64,000 nucleotides of DNA from Pseudomonadota bacterium (GTDB lineage: Bacteria > Pseudomonadota > Alphaproteobacteria > UBA8366): positions 62,001-126,000 of the forward strand of contig JAYZAS010000005.1 of the NCBI GenBank assembly GCA_036339585.1. Reading direction: 5' to 3'. This document shows positions 1 to 9,222 of this stretch, in pieces. Every line of letters begins with the position of its first letter. Positions within the stretch are counted from its first letter, which is position 1. The translations under genes and the position numbers were made by a program. The notes beneath the pieces were generated by a model. The model was not told where the DNA came from, searched no databases, and saw only the letters and a program-made list of their open reading frames with translations.

Positions 1-175
1 TCACATCATCATTGACTATTGCACGAATACGTAACACTTCGTTAGCGTTCGCGCACGTAGAGGTAATAACGCAAGCCATACCAATTAGTGCAGCGAACAC
101 CATTTTTAAGAGTCGCTGTTTGATAAGCTGGAATAAGCTTATAGTCGTAAGAGAATTAGTTTGGGAATTCGCCAT
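1..175 (-). CDS. surA: SurA N-terminus (periplasmic peptidyl-prolyl isomerase/chaperone), partial
   Basis: Reading the minus strand from an ATG at 175 gives an open frame that runs off the window. The first 58 residues hold a positively charged start, a hydrophobic core (around residues 25-41) ending in an Ala-rich cleavage region, then LRIRAIVNDDV, which resembles the start of the mature SurA/parvulin chaperone (typically AVVNDEVIT). SurA escorts outer-membrane proteins, LptD among them, through the periplasm. It follows lptD by 4 bases, in the order lptG-lptD-surA seen in many alphaproteobacteria, so co-transcription is likely. The call rests on the signal peptide, the short motif and the context; the isomerase domains are outside the window. 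Confidence 0.75.
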   Translation of the reverse strand, partial: MANSQTNSLTTISLFQLIKQRLLKMVFAALIGMACVITSTCANANEVLRIRAIVNDDV

Positions 176-179
176 GGCG

Positions 180-2405
180 TCATCCTGCGTTAGTCGATAC
201 CTGTCCCAAGTTCTTGAATATAATTCTGAATAATAACGAGGTTGATGGGCGTATATCGGCGTCCCGAAAAAAGCTGCGTCTACCTATCACGTTGAACGTT
301 ATACACTCATCTGCATATCTAAGGCTCGCAGAATGGCTAAGCGAGCCGCCATCTTTGGTCAAATCCCTATGAGTAGATGCACGGATTGACCAGAATTGAC
401 TAATTTGTGAAATAACCGCAGTTTTTATTTCTTCACGCTTTCTTGATGAGCCGGCACCGGTCCCGTTATCAACGTAAATGTAATCTCCTGAAATCTGAAA
501 GGCTTTTGGGCCAACGTTGAATGAGAATTCATTACGCAGAGGCGTTAGATTCATGTGGTTGGCTCGAAATCTGTACAAAAGGTCAATATATCTGTGCGGT
601 TTGATATCGACCCGTCCCACTAGATCGGAGAATCCTTGGTTAATCCCGCTATTTGCAGCCAGGTCATCATCTTCAGAAATTCTGAAAGTTTGACCAATGA
701 AGATACTATTCTGGCCAAATTGTCTGCCAAAAAGACCATATCTAGCACCATATATTAGGCGTTGCCCACTCTCGACGCGATCAAGTCCCGGCAGTCTATC
801 CATGCTTAAAAGATTGGTGTCATCCTCTTCAAAAACACTGCTATCTTCGTCGGGAATTTTGTTTGAGTTTCCACCATTTCGCGTTGCAACGAGGCCAATC
901 AGGGGTTCAACTAAGTGGGAAGTTGCGTCCCTCGCTAGAATAAATGGGAATCTCCAGTCTGCATATATCCGAGGCATGAGCCGATATTCAACACCATCTG
1001 ACGAAGTGGAGTTAACTTTTGGGTTCGAAATCTGATCAGTGTTGTAGAGATCCATTTGCATATCTAGATTTATTCGAGATACAAATCCGATATCTGAGGT
1101 GCGCGAAAGTCCATATCCCGGCTGTGCAGAAAATCGTTGGCCAGTCGGCCCATCACCTCGTCCAAGAAAACGAAAATTTGCATCAAGAGAGGTGCGTCCG
1201 CCCCAGGAGTCGGCCTCACCAATATGTTTGTAATCAATAATTGGTGCTACAAAAGGTTGTTCGTTTTGTCCTTCTTTACTTGAGCGTAGGTCTTGGAAGG
1301 AATAAAAATTTAGTGAAGCGTAGTTCCGGTGTCTAAAGCCCTCGATGTACACATGCTGTTTGAGCGAATTTCCTTCAGGTTTAAAAAAATTAAAGCGACG
1401 TAGGTATGAGCGGTCGGTACTCCGCTCAATATCCATTCCCATACGCCAAGTATCATTGATATCGTAACGCCCAAAAGCTTCAACATGCCCCCGAAATTCG
1501 TCTTCTTTTGTTTGTGGATTGGATGGATCTCCCTCTTTGCGGTCGGCCCCAGTGGCACTACCTGCCAGATAGAGTTCACCCTTATTGAATCTATGGCGAT
1601 ATTCACCGTTAAAAATTAATCCTTCCTTCATTGTATAAATCGGTGAGATGGTCATATCTTTGTTATCGTCAAGCACTAAGAAAAAAGGTGTTTGTAAAAA
1701 TCCATCAAAGTTCCCCCCTAAGCCAAAGTTTGGAGTAAGAAAACCACTTCGGCGATAGACAGTAGGGTCTGGATGCGAAAAATAGGGTGAATAAGCTACA
1801 GGCACCCCAAAAAGTTCGAGGAAGGCGTTACGGTAGGTTACCTCTTGATCAGATTGGTCATGGACTATTTTCTCTGCTTTTAGTTGCCAAACAAGGGCCC
1901 TATTGGGGTCGTCTTTGCAAGGCTCGCATGGTGAGTATACGGCCCGACGCATCACAGTTCTATTGCCGTCGCGCCTAGTTCCTTCAGCAGCAGCGAACCG
2001 ACTTTTATCGGCTAATAAGATACGAAGTTCTTTAACAATACCATTTTTAAAATCGTCAGTAAGTTCAATGTATTCCGCAAAAAGGACTTCTCCTGAGGGT
2101 TCGAGTAGTGAAATATTTCCAGACGCACTTACAGTATCAGACTTCTGATTGTAGCTTATGGAGTCAGCCGTGAGCAAACGTTCACCTTGAGCAATTTCGA
2201 CATTGCCACGAGCTAGAATTGCACCTAGTTCTTCATCATAATTTACTTCGTCGGCAGTGATTAATATTTTGCCGGCTTGCTGATACTCGATTGCGTTTAC
2301 TCTTTTTTGCAAATTGTAGGTTGTTGGTTGCTGCGCAACAGTTACAGGTGACGTAACCATCAATGCGGCCACAATGAACCAACGCTTTGAAGTCCCCTTG
2401 AACAT
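180..2405 (-). CDS. lptD: LPS-assembly outer-membrane protein LptD
   Basis: 741 residues. LptD is the outer-membrane beta-barrel that inserts lipopolysaccharide into the outer leaflet. The start chosen is the ATG at 2405, which has GGAGG about 8 bases upstream and opens a signal peptide (MFKGTSKRWF... ending VTVAQQ); an in-frame upstream start at 2471 lies inside lptG. Residues of roughly 40-150 form the OstA-like N-terminal domain (LLTADSISYNQKSDTVSASG) and the rest is a beta-strand-rich barrel. A YSPCEPC cysteine pair follows the N-terminal domain, and another Cys sits near the C-terminus (ADECITF), which would fit the disulfides known in LptD. The lptG stop and this ATG overlap as TAATG, implying translational coupling. 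Confidence 0.95.
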   Translation of the reverse strand: MFKGTSKRWFIVAALMVTSPVTVAQQPTTYNLQKRVNAIEYQQAGKILITADEVNYDEELGAILARGNVEIAQGERLLTADSISYNQKSDTVSASGNISLLEPSGEVLFAEYIELTDDFKNGIVKELRILLADKSRFAAAEGTRRDGNRTVMRRAVYSPCEPCKDDPNRALVWQLKAEKIVHDQSDQEVTYRNAFLELFGVPVAYSPYFSHPDPTVYRRSGFLTPNFGLGGNFDGFLQTPFFLVLDDNKDMTISPIYTMKEGLIFNGEYRHRFNKGELYLAGSATGADRKEGDPSNPQTKEDEFRGHVEAFGRYDINDTWRMGMDIERSTDRSYLRRFNFFKPEGNSLKQHVYIEGFRHRNYASLNFYSFQDLRSSKEGQNEQPFVAPIIDYKHIGEADSWGGRTSLDANFRFLGRGDGPTGQRFSAQPGYGLSRTSDIGFVSRINLDMQMDLYNTDQISNPKVNSTSSDGVEYRLMPRIYADWRFPFILARDATSHLVEPLIGLVATRNGGNSNKIPDEDSSVFEEDDTNLLSMDRLPGLDRVESGQRLIYGARYGLFGRQFGQNSIFIGQTFRISEDDDLAANSGINQGFSDLVGRVDIKPHRYIDLLYRFRANHMNLTPLRNEFSFNVGPKAFQISGDYIYVDNGTGAGSSRKREEIKTAVISQISQFWSIRASTHRDLTKDGGSLSHSASLRYADECITFNVIGRRSFFRDADIRPSTSLLFRIIFKNLGQVSTNAG

Positions 2406-3499
2406 TATCCATCCTCCAGATGAAATAACATTGCGAGTCCGATCATGATTGAGACACACGCAGGAGTCCAAGCAGCAAGGGTTGCTGGAATGGTGGCCGA
2501 TATGCCGAGCGCGTGCACTACGTCAGACATAAAGTAAATGACAAAACAAACGACGATACTTCCAATTATGGCAAAGCTTGCCCCAGTTCGACGATGCACC
2601 CTTAAAGTAAAACTGGCAGCAATCAGGACCATTGCGCAAAGAAGGAATGGATAGGCGAGAAGTGAATGAAAATGAAGTAAGTGCCGATGTCCAGAGAACC
2701 CTGCTGCTTCTAAAGTGCGGATAAACTCCGGTAAATCCCAAGAAGACATGGTTTCTGGAGACGCAAAACTCTCTTGGATTTTTGTTAAGGTGAGATTTGT
2801 TCGCACTTGGTGTCGCTCCCGAAACTGTGCCTGAGCTAGGGGGGCAGAGATCCAAGCATTGTCAAGTTGCCAATAGCCTTTTTCAAGTCGCGCTTTTTCA
2901 GCATCAATGCGTTCTGCAAACCGGTCTTTTCCTTCAAAACGGAAAATTATTACATCATGCAGGTCCATGGTCGAATTCGTTATGCGTTGGGCATGAATTA
3001 CTGATTGATACCGTCCATCTGCCTGTCGAAGCCAAAGCCCATTTTTCGAAACTGCGAGCATACTTGTGCGTCTTTTTAGAAATTGTGCCTCATACGCTTC
3101 ATATTTGGATAGCATAGCTGATGCGAATGGATTGAAGCCGCCTATTTCAAATACACCCACGACAAATGTAATAAAAACGGCTGGTAGCAAGAATTGCCAT
3201 ACCGAAATTCCAGCAGCGCGGGCAACAACTACTTCATTTGTTCGAGCAAGGCGCCAGAATGCCAAAAGTGCTCCGAATAATATGATGAACGGCAACAAAG
3301 AATGGATCATAAATGGCAATTTTAGCAAACCCATTTTCAGTACTACGTCCATTGTCGCATCTACTTTGCCGGATGCTCGACGCATCAATTCTACAGTGTC
3401 TAGAACCAAGGCGATACACGCAAAACCAAGAAATACGCTTCCGAACCAAAAAAGAAATTGGCGCGAAAAATACTTTGAAAGTGTTAGTGACAGCCGCAA
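2405..3499 (-). CDS. lptG: LPS export ABC transporter permease LptG
   Basis: 364 residues. LptG pairs with LptF as the inner-membrane half of the LptB2FG transporter that extracts LPS. It shows the YjgP/YjgQ layout: hydrophobic segments near residues 15-35, 60-85 and 100-125, a periplasmic beta-jellyroll (about 130-260) and three C-terminal membrane segments. The motif ARTNEVVVARAAGISVW is typical. I prefer the TTG at 3499, with GAGGG seven bases upstream; the GTG at 3505 is almost on top of that site. It is followed directly by lptD and surA. Unusually, its partner lptF is 2.4 kb away, separated by an oppositely oriented gene. Confidence 0.93.
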   Translation of the reverse strand: MRLSLTLSKYFSRQFLFWFGSVFLGFACIALVLDTVELMRRASGKVDATMDVVLKMGLLKLPFMIHSLLPFIILFGALLAFWRLARTNEVVVARAAGISVWQFLLPAVFITFVVGVFEIGGFNPFASAMLSKYEAYEAQFLKRRTSMLAVSKNGLWLRQADGRYQSVIHAQRITNSTMDLHDVIIFRFEGKDRFAERIDAEKARLEKGYWQLDNAWISAPLAQAQFRERHQVRTNLTLTKIQESFASPETMSSWDLPEFIRTLEAAGFSGHRHLLHFHSLLAYPFLLCAMVLIAASFTLRVHRRTGASFAIIGSIVVCFVIYFMSDVVHALGISATIPATLAAWTPACVSIMIGLAMLFHLEDG

Positions 3500-3987
3500 T
3501 TGCACGCCCTCGCAATTATGCCAGCTCTACCGGCGTGGTCATCTGGGAACGAAATAATTTTTATGGCCGCATCAACCACGAATCGGATAATTAGGCTACC
3601 ATATTGAAGTCGCCTCAGGGTATGCCGATAGGTGGAATAGCGGCTTGCTCGCTGGCTCGCGAGTAAGCGTATGGTGCCCATCTCGTTACGTTCTTCTTAT
3701 TTTTCTTCAATTTTCACTATTCATCACACTCTTTAACCTTGTTTACGATATTTTTGAAAGCTTTTTCTTAAGTTTATTTGAAATTGTTCTTGGCAACCTT
3801 TGTTCTTTATCAATCTTGTGGGAGTTATATTTCAAAAAGTAATTAAAATTTTTTAACCACTTCAAAGAGTATTTTGATTTCGAGAGTTATTCATGTCTGA
3901 TTGCATTTTCGCTTTCGATTTGATTGTGTTATCTGCATTTACAGCTATTTTACTTTTGAAATTTCTGGCCATCGGAACTTAATCTTA
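3500..3987. other. Intergenic region between lptG and the inserted membrane gene
   Basis: This 488-base stretch separates the divergent lptG (minus) and GT-C-like gene (plus). I find no convincing gene. The part from about 3680 to 3860 is very rich in T on the plus strand, which creates a spurious hydrophobic 65-codon frame. The only obvious structure is a strong inverted repeat at 3643-3668. Promoters for both flanking genes should lie here, but I cannot point to a clear -35/-10 pair. Confidence 0.5.
3643..3668. repeat. Inverted repeat (10-bp stem) upstream of lptG
   Basis: GCTTGCTCGC (3643-3652) pairs with GCGAGTAAGC (3659-3668): nine Watson-Crick pairs plus one G-T wobble around a six-base loop. 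Neither strand has a T-run after it, so it is not an ordinary rho-independent terminator. It lies about 145 bases upstream of lptG, so it could be a leader hairpin, an operator or a remnant of inserted DNA. Confidence 0.5.
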
Positions 3988-5907
3988 ATGATCGATTTTT
4001 TAATTGAGATTTTGCCATCTCAAAAACAGACCATAGGTTTGCTCTCAGTTTTACTTGCAAGCTTGGTGATGAGCATTATTGGTCGTTCAATCAGCTCTGA
4101 GTGTGTTTTAGGTGGGTCCACTCTATTAATGGGATGGGGTATAGGAAGTCTTTTGTACACAGGACTTGCAACACTTAGTACCACAAATCTTTCGAATGTT
4201 GTTTGGACATTAATTCTGTTCGCTTTCGGGAGCATTATTTTCTTAAAACGACGTGGGGTAGAATTAGTGACGATGAAGCCGTGGCGAGTTTTTTTCCTCG
4301 GGTTTCCATTTTTACTAATTGTTGCAGCAAAATATCCATCTGAAGTAGATGTCTTAAGCCACTGGCTCTACAATGTTATATATTTATTAGATTATGGCAC
4401 TCTTCCTCGACCAGGATTGCCTCAGTCACTTTCTGCTTATACAGGATTTCCCTATAATCACACTTTTGCGCTTCATTTTGTCTCTGTATTAGCGGGAGGG
4501 GTGGCGGAGAGTGCAGGTAATATAATAAACTTTGGTCTAGTAATTCTTTTCGCGGTTTTATTGGCCAACTTGATTCAATTGGCTAAGACAAACAGTCCTA
4601 CGCAAAGTCCAGCTCCTATTGGTTGGCTATTGGCTGCTTTGGCATTGATCCTTGCTACATATGCAAACCCTATTTTTGTGCGAAAAATCGTATTAATGGC
4701 CAACCCCGATACTGCAACCAGTGTTGGGCTTGCTTTCTTGGGGATTACCGCATGGCAACTCACAGAGCGACTTCGAGCAAACAATGCCCCTATAAAACCC
4801 TTTGTATTTCAATTTAGTTTAATCTCACTTCTTTTCGTTAATTTAAAGCAACCAAACATCATCATATTTTCTATACTATTTATGGGTATGGCTTTGGTTT
4901 TGCTAGGTCAAAATGCGTTTCCACGCTTCCAAAGACTTCTCAGACTGTCACCAACATTGATTGGTCCCGCGTTATTTTCATATCTTCTCTGGCGTAATTT
5001 CGTATCTGCGGATGCCTATCTTCACGAGGCGACTTTGTTACCTTTCGAGCAATGGCAATACCAGAACATTCCAGCCATTTTGAGCTCTTTTTGGGCAAAT
5101 GCAGTAAAGAAGGCGGGCTATTTCGGACTTATGGGCGTTCTTGTTGTTTTGGCAGGTATGAAATTATTTAGGCCTGAAACTTCGTTTGACAGGCTTGTTT
5201 TTTTAGCTGCAGTTATTTTTATAGGATGGAATGGCGTTCTATTTTTTCTCTATATTGCTCATTGGACTGGGCACGCTAGTACCGGGGCATCAAGTTACTG
5301 GCGCTATAATACCTTTATCGGTTATTTTGGTTATGCAGTCGCAATATATGGCCTGTCCCGTTTTTACTTCCAGAATTATTTGAAAACACCCGTCATTAAA
5401 ACGTTTGTACGGAGCACAGCCCCAACGCGGATCATTATAACATTGGCAATCTTGATGCCGTTTGTAACAGCTCCATATCTGCGTTTTGATAGGCAACAAC
5501 CAAAGCCATACTTGCGTTCAATCGGTCACGAACTTGGCACCAGTGTTCCTCATGGAGCAAGAGTTTTAGTTCACATACCCGGGGACATCGGAGATTATGC
5601 CACCGTGATGCAGTATTTTGCAAATAGGTTTCGATCAGATATTTCTGTTGCTCCAGCTCCTAGCCTGTCGATTATTAAAACCGATCTGCGCAAGGAATAC
5701 CCGTCACCGCCAATGGTGTGGTCCATATGCGGTAGCAAAGAATTAGAGCAATATTTCACATTGAAACTACCCGAAAACAAATCCTTCCTCCTTAAGAAAC
5801 GCAATGGAAACTGGGCAATCGCGAAATCATGGGATTGGCCAAAATCGCGTCTTCTGAGTAGTTATCATAAAAATATTAGGAACCTAAGCTGTGACATTAG
5901 ACAATAG
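3988..5907 (+). CDS. Large polytopic membrane protein, possible GT-C glycosyltransferase
   Basis: 639 residues from the ATG at 3988; an ATG at 3901 would add 29 residues. There are about a dozen hydrophobic segments over the first 500 residues and a soluble C-terminal part of about 130. The first large loop has acidic residues (YPSEVDVLSHW) followed by GTLPRPGLPQ and YTGFPYNHT, a layout resembling GT-C transferases of the ArnT/PMT type, which use lipid-linked sugar donors on the periplasmic side. That family call is my inference; no clear signature was identified. It sits on the opposite strand between lptG and lptF, genes that are normally adjacent, and its 3' end overlaps lptF by 11 bases tail to tail. 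A gene inserted into an LPS-export cluster could modify LPS or another glycan. Confidence 0.6.
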   Translation: MIDFLIEILPSQKQTIGLLSVLLASLVMSIIGRSISSECVLGGSTLLMGWGIGSLLYTGLATLSTTNLSNVVWTLILFAFGSIIFLKRRGVELVTMKPWRVFFLGFPFLLIVAAKYPSEVDVLSHWLYNVIYLLDYGTLPRPGLPQSLSAYTGFPYNHTFALHFVSVLAGGVAESAGNIINFGLVILFAVLLANLIQLAKTNSPTQSPAPIGWLLAALALILATYANPIFVRKIVLMANPDTATSVGLAFLGITAWQLTERLRANNAPIKPFVFQFSLISLLFVNLKQPNIIIFSILFMGMALVLLGQNAFPRFQRLLRLSPTLIGPALFSYLLWRNFVSADAYLHEATLLPFEQWQYQNIPAILSSFWANAVKKAGYFGLMGVLVVLAGMKLFRPETSFDRLVFLAAVIFIGWNGVLFFLYIAHWTGHASTGASSYWRYNTFIGYFGYAVAIYGLSRFYFQNYLKTPVIKTFVRSTAPTRIIITLAILMPFVTAPYLRFDRQQPKPYLRSIGHELGTSVPHGARVLVHIPGDIGDYATVMQYFANRFRSDISVAPAPSLSIIKTDLRKEYPSPPMVWSICGSKELEQYFTLKLPENKSFLLKKRNGNWAIAKSWDWPKSRLLSSYHKNIRNLSCDIRQ

Positions 5908-7027
5908 TGTTCGAAATGTCATATTGCCGCGGTGGGGGAAAGCGACTCGGCTTTAAGATTATGTAAAGGGCAATCAAGAGGGGAATAATAGAATTGCAAT
6001 ACATCAATGGCAGAAGCCACTGGTGAGTCACAGCGTAGTTTTTAAGTGTTAAACTTAAAAATAAGACCATAAAAACACCGCCTAAAGCCTTTACAATCAG
6101 AATGGTGTGGCCGCGGCGGTTGAAACTCCCATTCAGAAGGATAGCCAGAGCTAATGCACAAAATGTAAGCGGTAAAAACCCGGTAGCGAGGCGATTATGC
6201 CCTTCCGCAAACATTTCTGACCTATAACGTAAATTTTTATATCTACCGTCATTGGTTTCAAAAAATAACTCGTTCAAGAATCGTTCTGCCGGCTCACGTG
6301 ACCGTGATGCACTCTGTCGACGGCTTGGTAATTCTACTGTCCAACGATCAAACTCCAGGGTATCCGGAGAATTATTTTTTTTATAATTTACGGTCTGACG
6401 TATTCCGTTGACAAGAATTATACGCGGGCCTTTATCTGTATCCACTAAGGCTCCCTTTTCCGCCATCATGGTCTCTGGGTGATCTTTTTTACGGTTGTCA
6501 TGCAACATTATGCCGTATAGCTGGCCGTCTTTATCACGTTCTCGCACATACACGGTTATGTCTTTCCGGATATCATTAAAAATACCCTCTTGAAGAGCCA
6601 CTGAGGCTAATTCGTTTCGGAATTCATGTTCGCGTGACTTGTACTCCCTAAAACTGGCGGGTTGGACATAAAGATTAAGAATGAAAGTAAGCGCCATCAT
6701 CACAAACCCGACGGCTAATCCGGGGCGTGCTAGAGCCCAGTTCCCAATTCCAGCTGCTCGCATAACGATAAGCTCACTGTCGGTAATCATCTTACTATAA
6801 ACAAAAAGAGTCGAAAAACAGGGTGCTACTGGGAATAAAACAACCAAAAAAAATGGCATTTGTAAGCTTGCCATGGTTAGGAAAGTGGAAAAATTTAATC
6901 CTCTATTTAAGGTCCAGTCAATGATACGCAGCGATTGTGTAAGAAAGACAGCAAAAATGAGCACCAAAAGGAAAACAATGGTGATACCAACAATCTGTTT
7001 CGAGATATAGGTCCCTAGACTTTTCAA
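5897..7027 (-). CDS. lptF: LPS export ABC transporter permease LptF
   Basis: 376 residues, the usual length. It is the second permease of LptB2FG. Three N-terminal membrane segments (roughly residues 12-35, 50-80, 100-120), a periplasmic jellyroll (about 125-265) and three C-terminal segments are visible, with the family motif MITDSELIVMRAAGIGNWAL. It is divergent from pepA across a 128-base gap. In relatives lptF and lptG are consecutive; here they are separated by the membrane gene at 3988-5907, so lptF and lptG cannot share a simple transcript, and lptF must be expressed separately from lptG-lptD-surA. Confidence 0.93.
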   Translation of the reverse strand: MKSLGTYISKQIVGITIVFLLVLIFAVFLTQSLRIIDWTLNRGLNFSTFLTMASLQMPFFLVVLFPVAPCFSTLFVYSKMITDSELIVMRAAGIGNWALARPGLAVGFVMMALTFILNLYVQPASFREYKSREHEFRNELASVALQEGIFNDIRKDITVYVRERDKDGQLYGIMLHDNRKKDHPETMMAEKGALVDTDKGPRIILVNGIRQTVNYKKNNSPDTLEFDRWTVELPSRRQSASRSREPAERFLNELFFETNDGRYKNLRYRSEMFAEGHNRLATGFLPLTFCALALAILLNGSFNRRGHTILIVKALGGVFMVLFLSLTLKNYAVTHQWLLPLMYCNSIIPLLIALYIILKPSRFPPPRQYDISNTIV

Positions 7028-7155
7028 GTTCGCTTCCTATTTATATTTTTTTGCAAATCTTACTTACCCCTTATAAAGGCATATCATAAGATATAATTGT
7101 GAAGGCAGTACCTTAACTACAGCATAAACGCATTTTATTTGATTGGACTTTCAGA

Positions 7156-8634
7156 ATGAACATCACTTTTTCGAAGTTGAGCCTACCAAAATCTGGTCCT
7201 GTTGTCTTTGGCATTCAGGATAAATCACGCCTTTGTCCATCCGTTGCCGCATTAGATAAGGAAAGTGGAGGTTCTGTGCGACGCGCTATTGATGTCAGCC
7301 AATTTAAAGGTAAGAAAAATCAAATACTTGAGATCATCGCGCCACATGGTCTCAAGCATGAAATGGTTTTTTTCATAGGTTTAGGAAGTGAATGTCTTAG
7401 TGAAACTGAATTGCAAGATTTAGGTGGTTCTATTTATGCCTGTATTGATAAACTTAAGCAGCAGCGAGCTACGGTCATGGTGGATTTTGGCAGTGACCCC
7501 ACACAATCAGCTGCTCACCTAGCATATGGAGCTAAATTACGTAGCTACACATTTTCGAAATATAAAACGAAACTAAAAGAAAACAGCAACAAAGTGAAAA
7601 AACTTATCATCGCTGTCAATGGAGAGGCAAAAGCAAGACGCGAGTTTAATAAGCTCGGAAAACTGGCGGAGGGTGTTTTTCTCTGTCGTGATTTGGTCAC
7701 TGAGCCACCGAACATTCTCTATCCGGCTACATTTGCTGCCGAAGTGCGAAAATTAAAGCGACTTGGCGTAAAGGTTGATATCTTGGGTGAGGCCGCGATG
7801 AAGAAGCTTGGTATGGGCGCGTTGCTTGGTGTTGGCCAAGGATCGCGCAAGGATAGTCAGTTAGCAGTGATGAAATGGAATGGTGGGGTTTCCTCGCAAA
7901 AACCAGTCGCTTTCATTGGTAAGGGTGTCACATTTGATACAGGTGGCATATCCCTTAAGCCAGGTGCTGGAATGGCAGATATGAAGTGGGATATGGGCGG
8001 CGCTGGAGCTGTGGCAGGCCTCATGAAGGCGTTGGCTGGTAGAAATGCAAAAGTTAATGCTGTGGGTATAATCGGCCTCGTAGAAAACATGCCAGATGGT
8101 GACGCGCAACGGCCCGGAGATGTTGTAACTACGATGTCAGGTCAGACTGTTGAAATTCTAAATACTGACGCGGAGGGTAGGCTTGTTTTGGCTGATGCAC
8201 TATGGTATTGCCAGAAAAAATTCAAACCATGCCTGATGATTGATCTTGCTACTCTTACAGGCGCTATTTTGGTAGCGCTAGCAAAAGAATATAGCGGTCT
8301 ATTCTCAAACAATGATGAGCTTTCAAATCAACTTATCTCGGCTGGAGAAGGTAGCGGAGAAAAAGTTTGGCGCATGCCTTTGAGCGAAATTGGCGGTCAT
8401 TTTGATAAGATGATTGATAGTAAAATAGCTGATATGAAAAATATCGGGGGACGCTATGCAGGCTCTACAACAGCTGCGCAATTCTTACAGAGATTTGTTA
8501 ATGGAGTACCATGGGCGCACCTAGATATTGCGGGAATGGCTTGGGCGGAAAAAACTACGGCAACAGTACCTGAAGGAGGTACAGGATATGGAGTAAGACT
8601 TCTCGATCGATTTGTGAAAGATAACTTCGAATAG
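7156..8634 (+). CDS. pepA: Leucyl aminopeptidase (M17)
   Basis: 492 residues, a normal length for PepA. This cytosolic two-metal peptidase removes N-terminal residues from peptides. The M17 signature NTDAEGRL occupies residues 336-343, and the metal-site segment GKGVTFDTGGISLKP begins near 255. Expected metal and catalytic residues are present by alignment with the E. coli enzyme: K256, D261, K268, D279, D338, E340 and R342. The N-terminal third is more divergent, as usual. It leads a plus-strand run pepA-holC-ndk. A consensus TATAAT occurs at 7092-7097 but no good -35 is correctly spaced from it. Confidence 0.95.
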   Translation: MNITFSKLSLPKSGPVVFGIQDKSRLCPSVAALDKESGGSVRRAIDVSQFKGKKNQILEIIAPHGLKHEMVFFIGLGSECLSETELQDLGGSIYACIDKLKQQRATVMVDFGSDPTQSAAHLAYGAKLRSYTFSKYKTKLKENSNKVKKLIIAVNGEAKARREFNKLGKLAEGVFLCRDLVTEPPNILYPATFAAEVRKLKRLGVKVDILGEAAMKKLGMGALLGVGQGSRKDSQLAVMKWNGGVSSQKPVAFIGKGVTFDTGGISLKPGAGMADMKWDMGGAGAVAGLMKALAGRNAKVNAVGIIGLVENMPDGDAQRPGDVVTTMSGQTVEILNTDAEGRLVLADALWYCQKKFKPCLMIDLATLTGAILVALAKEYSGLFSNNDELSNQLISAGEGSGEKVWRMPLSEIGGHFDKMIDSKIADMKNIGGRYAGSTTAAQFLQRFVNGVPWAHLDIAGMAWAEKTTATVPEGGTGYGVRLLDRFVKDNFE

Positions 8635-8646
8635 GCTTCATAAGTT

Positions 8647-9108
8647 TTGACTGAAATACGGTTTTACCATTTGTTTTCAATGACCTTAGAAAAGGCATTA
8701 CCTGTTTTATTGGAGAAAGTCTTAGAGCGTGATTGGCGAGCTTTGATAATTACGGACTCATTAGAGAGAGTGACCGAGCTTGATTCTGGCTTGTGGACTT
8801 ACAAACCGAGCAGCTTTTTGCCTCATGGTATGGTGGGAGATGAAGACGCTGATTCGCAGCCAATCTTGATTACCCATAAAGATGAAAACTCTAACAACTC
8901 AAATGTACTTTTTCTTGTTGACGGTGCAGAAAGTAAGCAAGTCGGAAAATTTGAAATGTGTTGTTTACTTTTTTTTGGTAATGATACAAGTGGGTTAAGG
9001 AAAGTTCGTGAGGCTTGGACAGGCTACAAAAATGAAGGCCACAAGGTTATATATTTGCAGCAGGACTCTACCGGTAAATGGAGTGAAAAGCGCACGGTTA
9101 GCGATTAA
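8647..9108 (+). CDS. holC: DNA polymerase III chi subunit
   Basis: 153 residues starting at TTG (8647), 12 bases after the pepA stop. Chi links the clamp-loader complex to single-strand-binding protein. The pattern MTEIRFYHL..TLEKALPVLLEKVLERDWRALI, then LDSGLWTYKPSSFLPHG and ILITH, is characteristic of HolC: a short beta strand, a helix with repeated leucines, and the W(T)Y...FLPHG segment. pepA-holC adjacency is common in proteobacteria and supports the call. The middle, around residues 75-100 (DENSNNSN), is a short polar insertion. Confidence 0.9.
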   Translation: MTEIRFYHLFSMTLEKALPVLLEKVLERDWRALIITDSLERVTELDSGLWTYKPSSFLPHGMVGDEDADSQPILITHKDENSNNSNVLFLVDGAESKQVGKFEMCCLLFFGNDTSGLRKVREAWTGYKNEGHKVIYLQQDSTGKWSEKRTVSD

Positions 9109-9136
9109 AAATATTCACCAATATTTGTAAATTTTT

Positions 9137-9166
9137 TTGACACAAACCCTTGCGGCAACGCTTAGA
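9137..9166 (+). promoter_or_regulatory. Candidate sigma-70-type promoter for ndk
   Basis: A perfect TTGACA at 9137-9142 is followed after 18 bases by CTTAGA at 9161-9166, about 57 bases upstream of the ndk start. The -35 is strong and the -10 weak. It lies in the 114-base holC-ndk gap, so ndk probably has its own transcript. Confidence 0.4.
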
Positions 9167-9222
9167 GCCGTCTATAAGGCGCTGCCTTTAATAATACTCT
9201 CCATAAAAGGGAAATATATCAA

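Noticed and set aside
12-233. Open frame of 73 codons on the plus strand at the left edge
   Set aside because: It is antisense to the surA start and the lptD end, which both have strong support on the minus strand.
3645-3842. Hydrophobic 65-codon plus-strand frame
   Set aside because: The leucine/phenylalanine content is simply what T-rich DNA encodes, and it has no ribosome site or family pattern.
7092-7097. Consensus TATAAT upstream of pepA
   Set aside because: No -35-like hexamer is at 16-18 bases; an isolated hexamer in A+T-rich DNA is weak evidence for a promoter.
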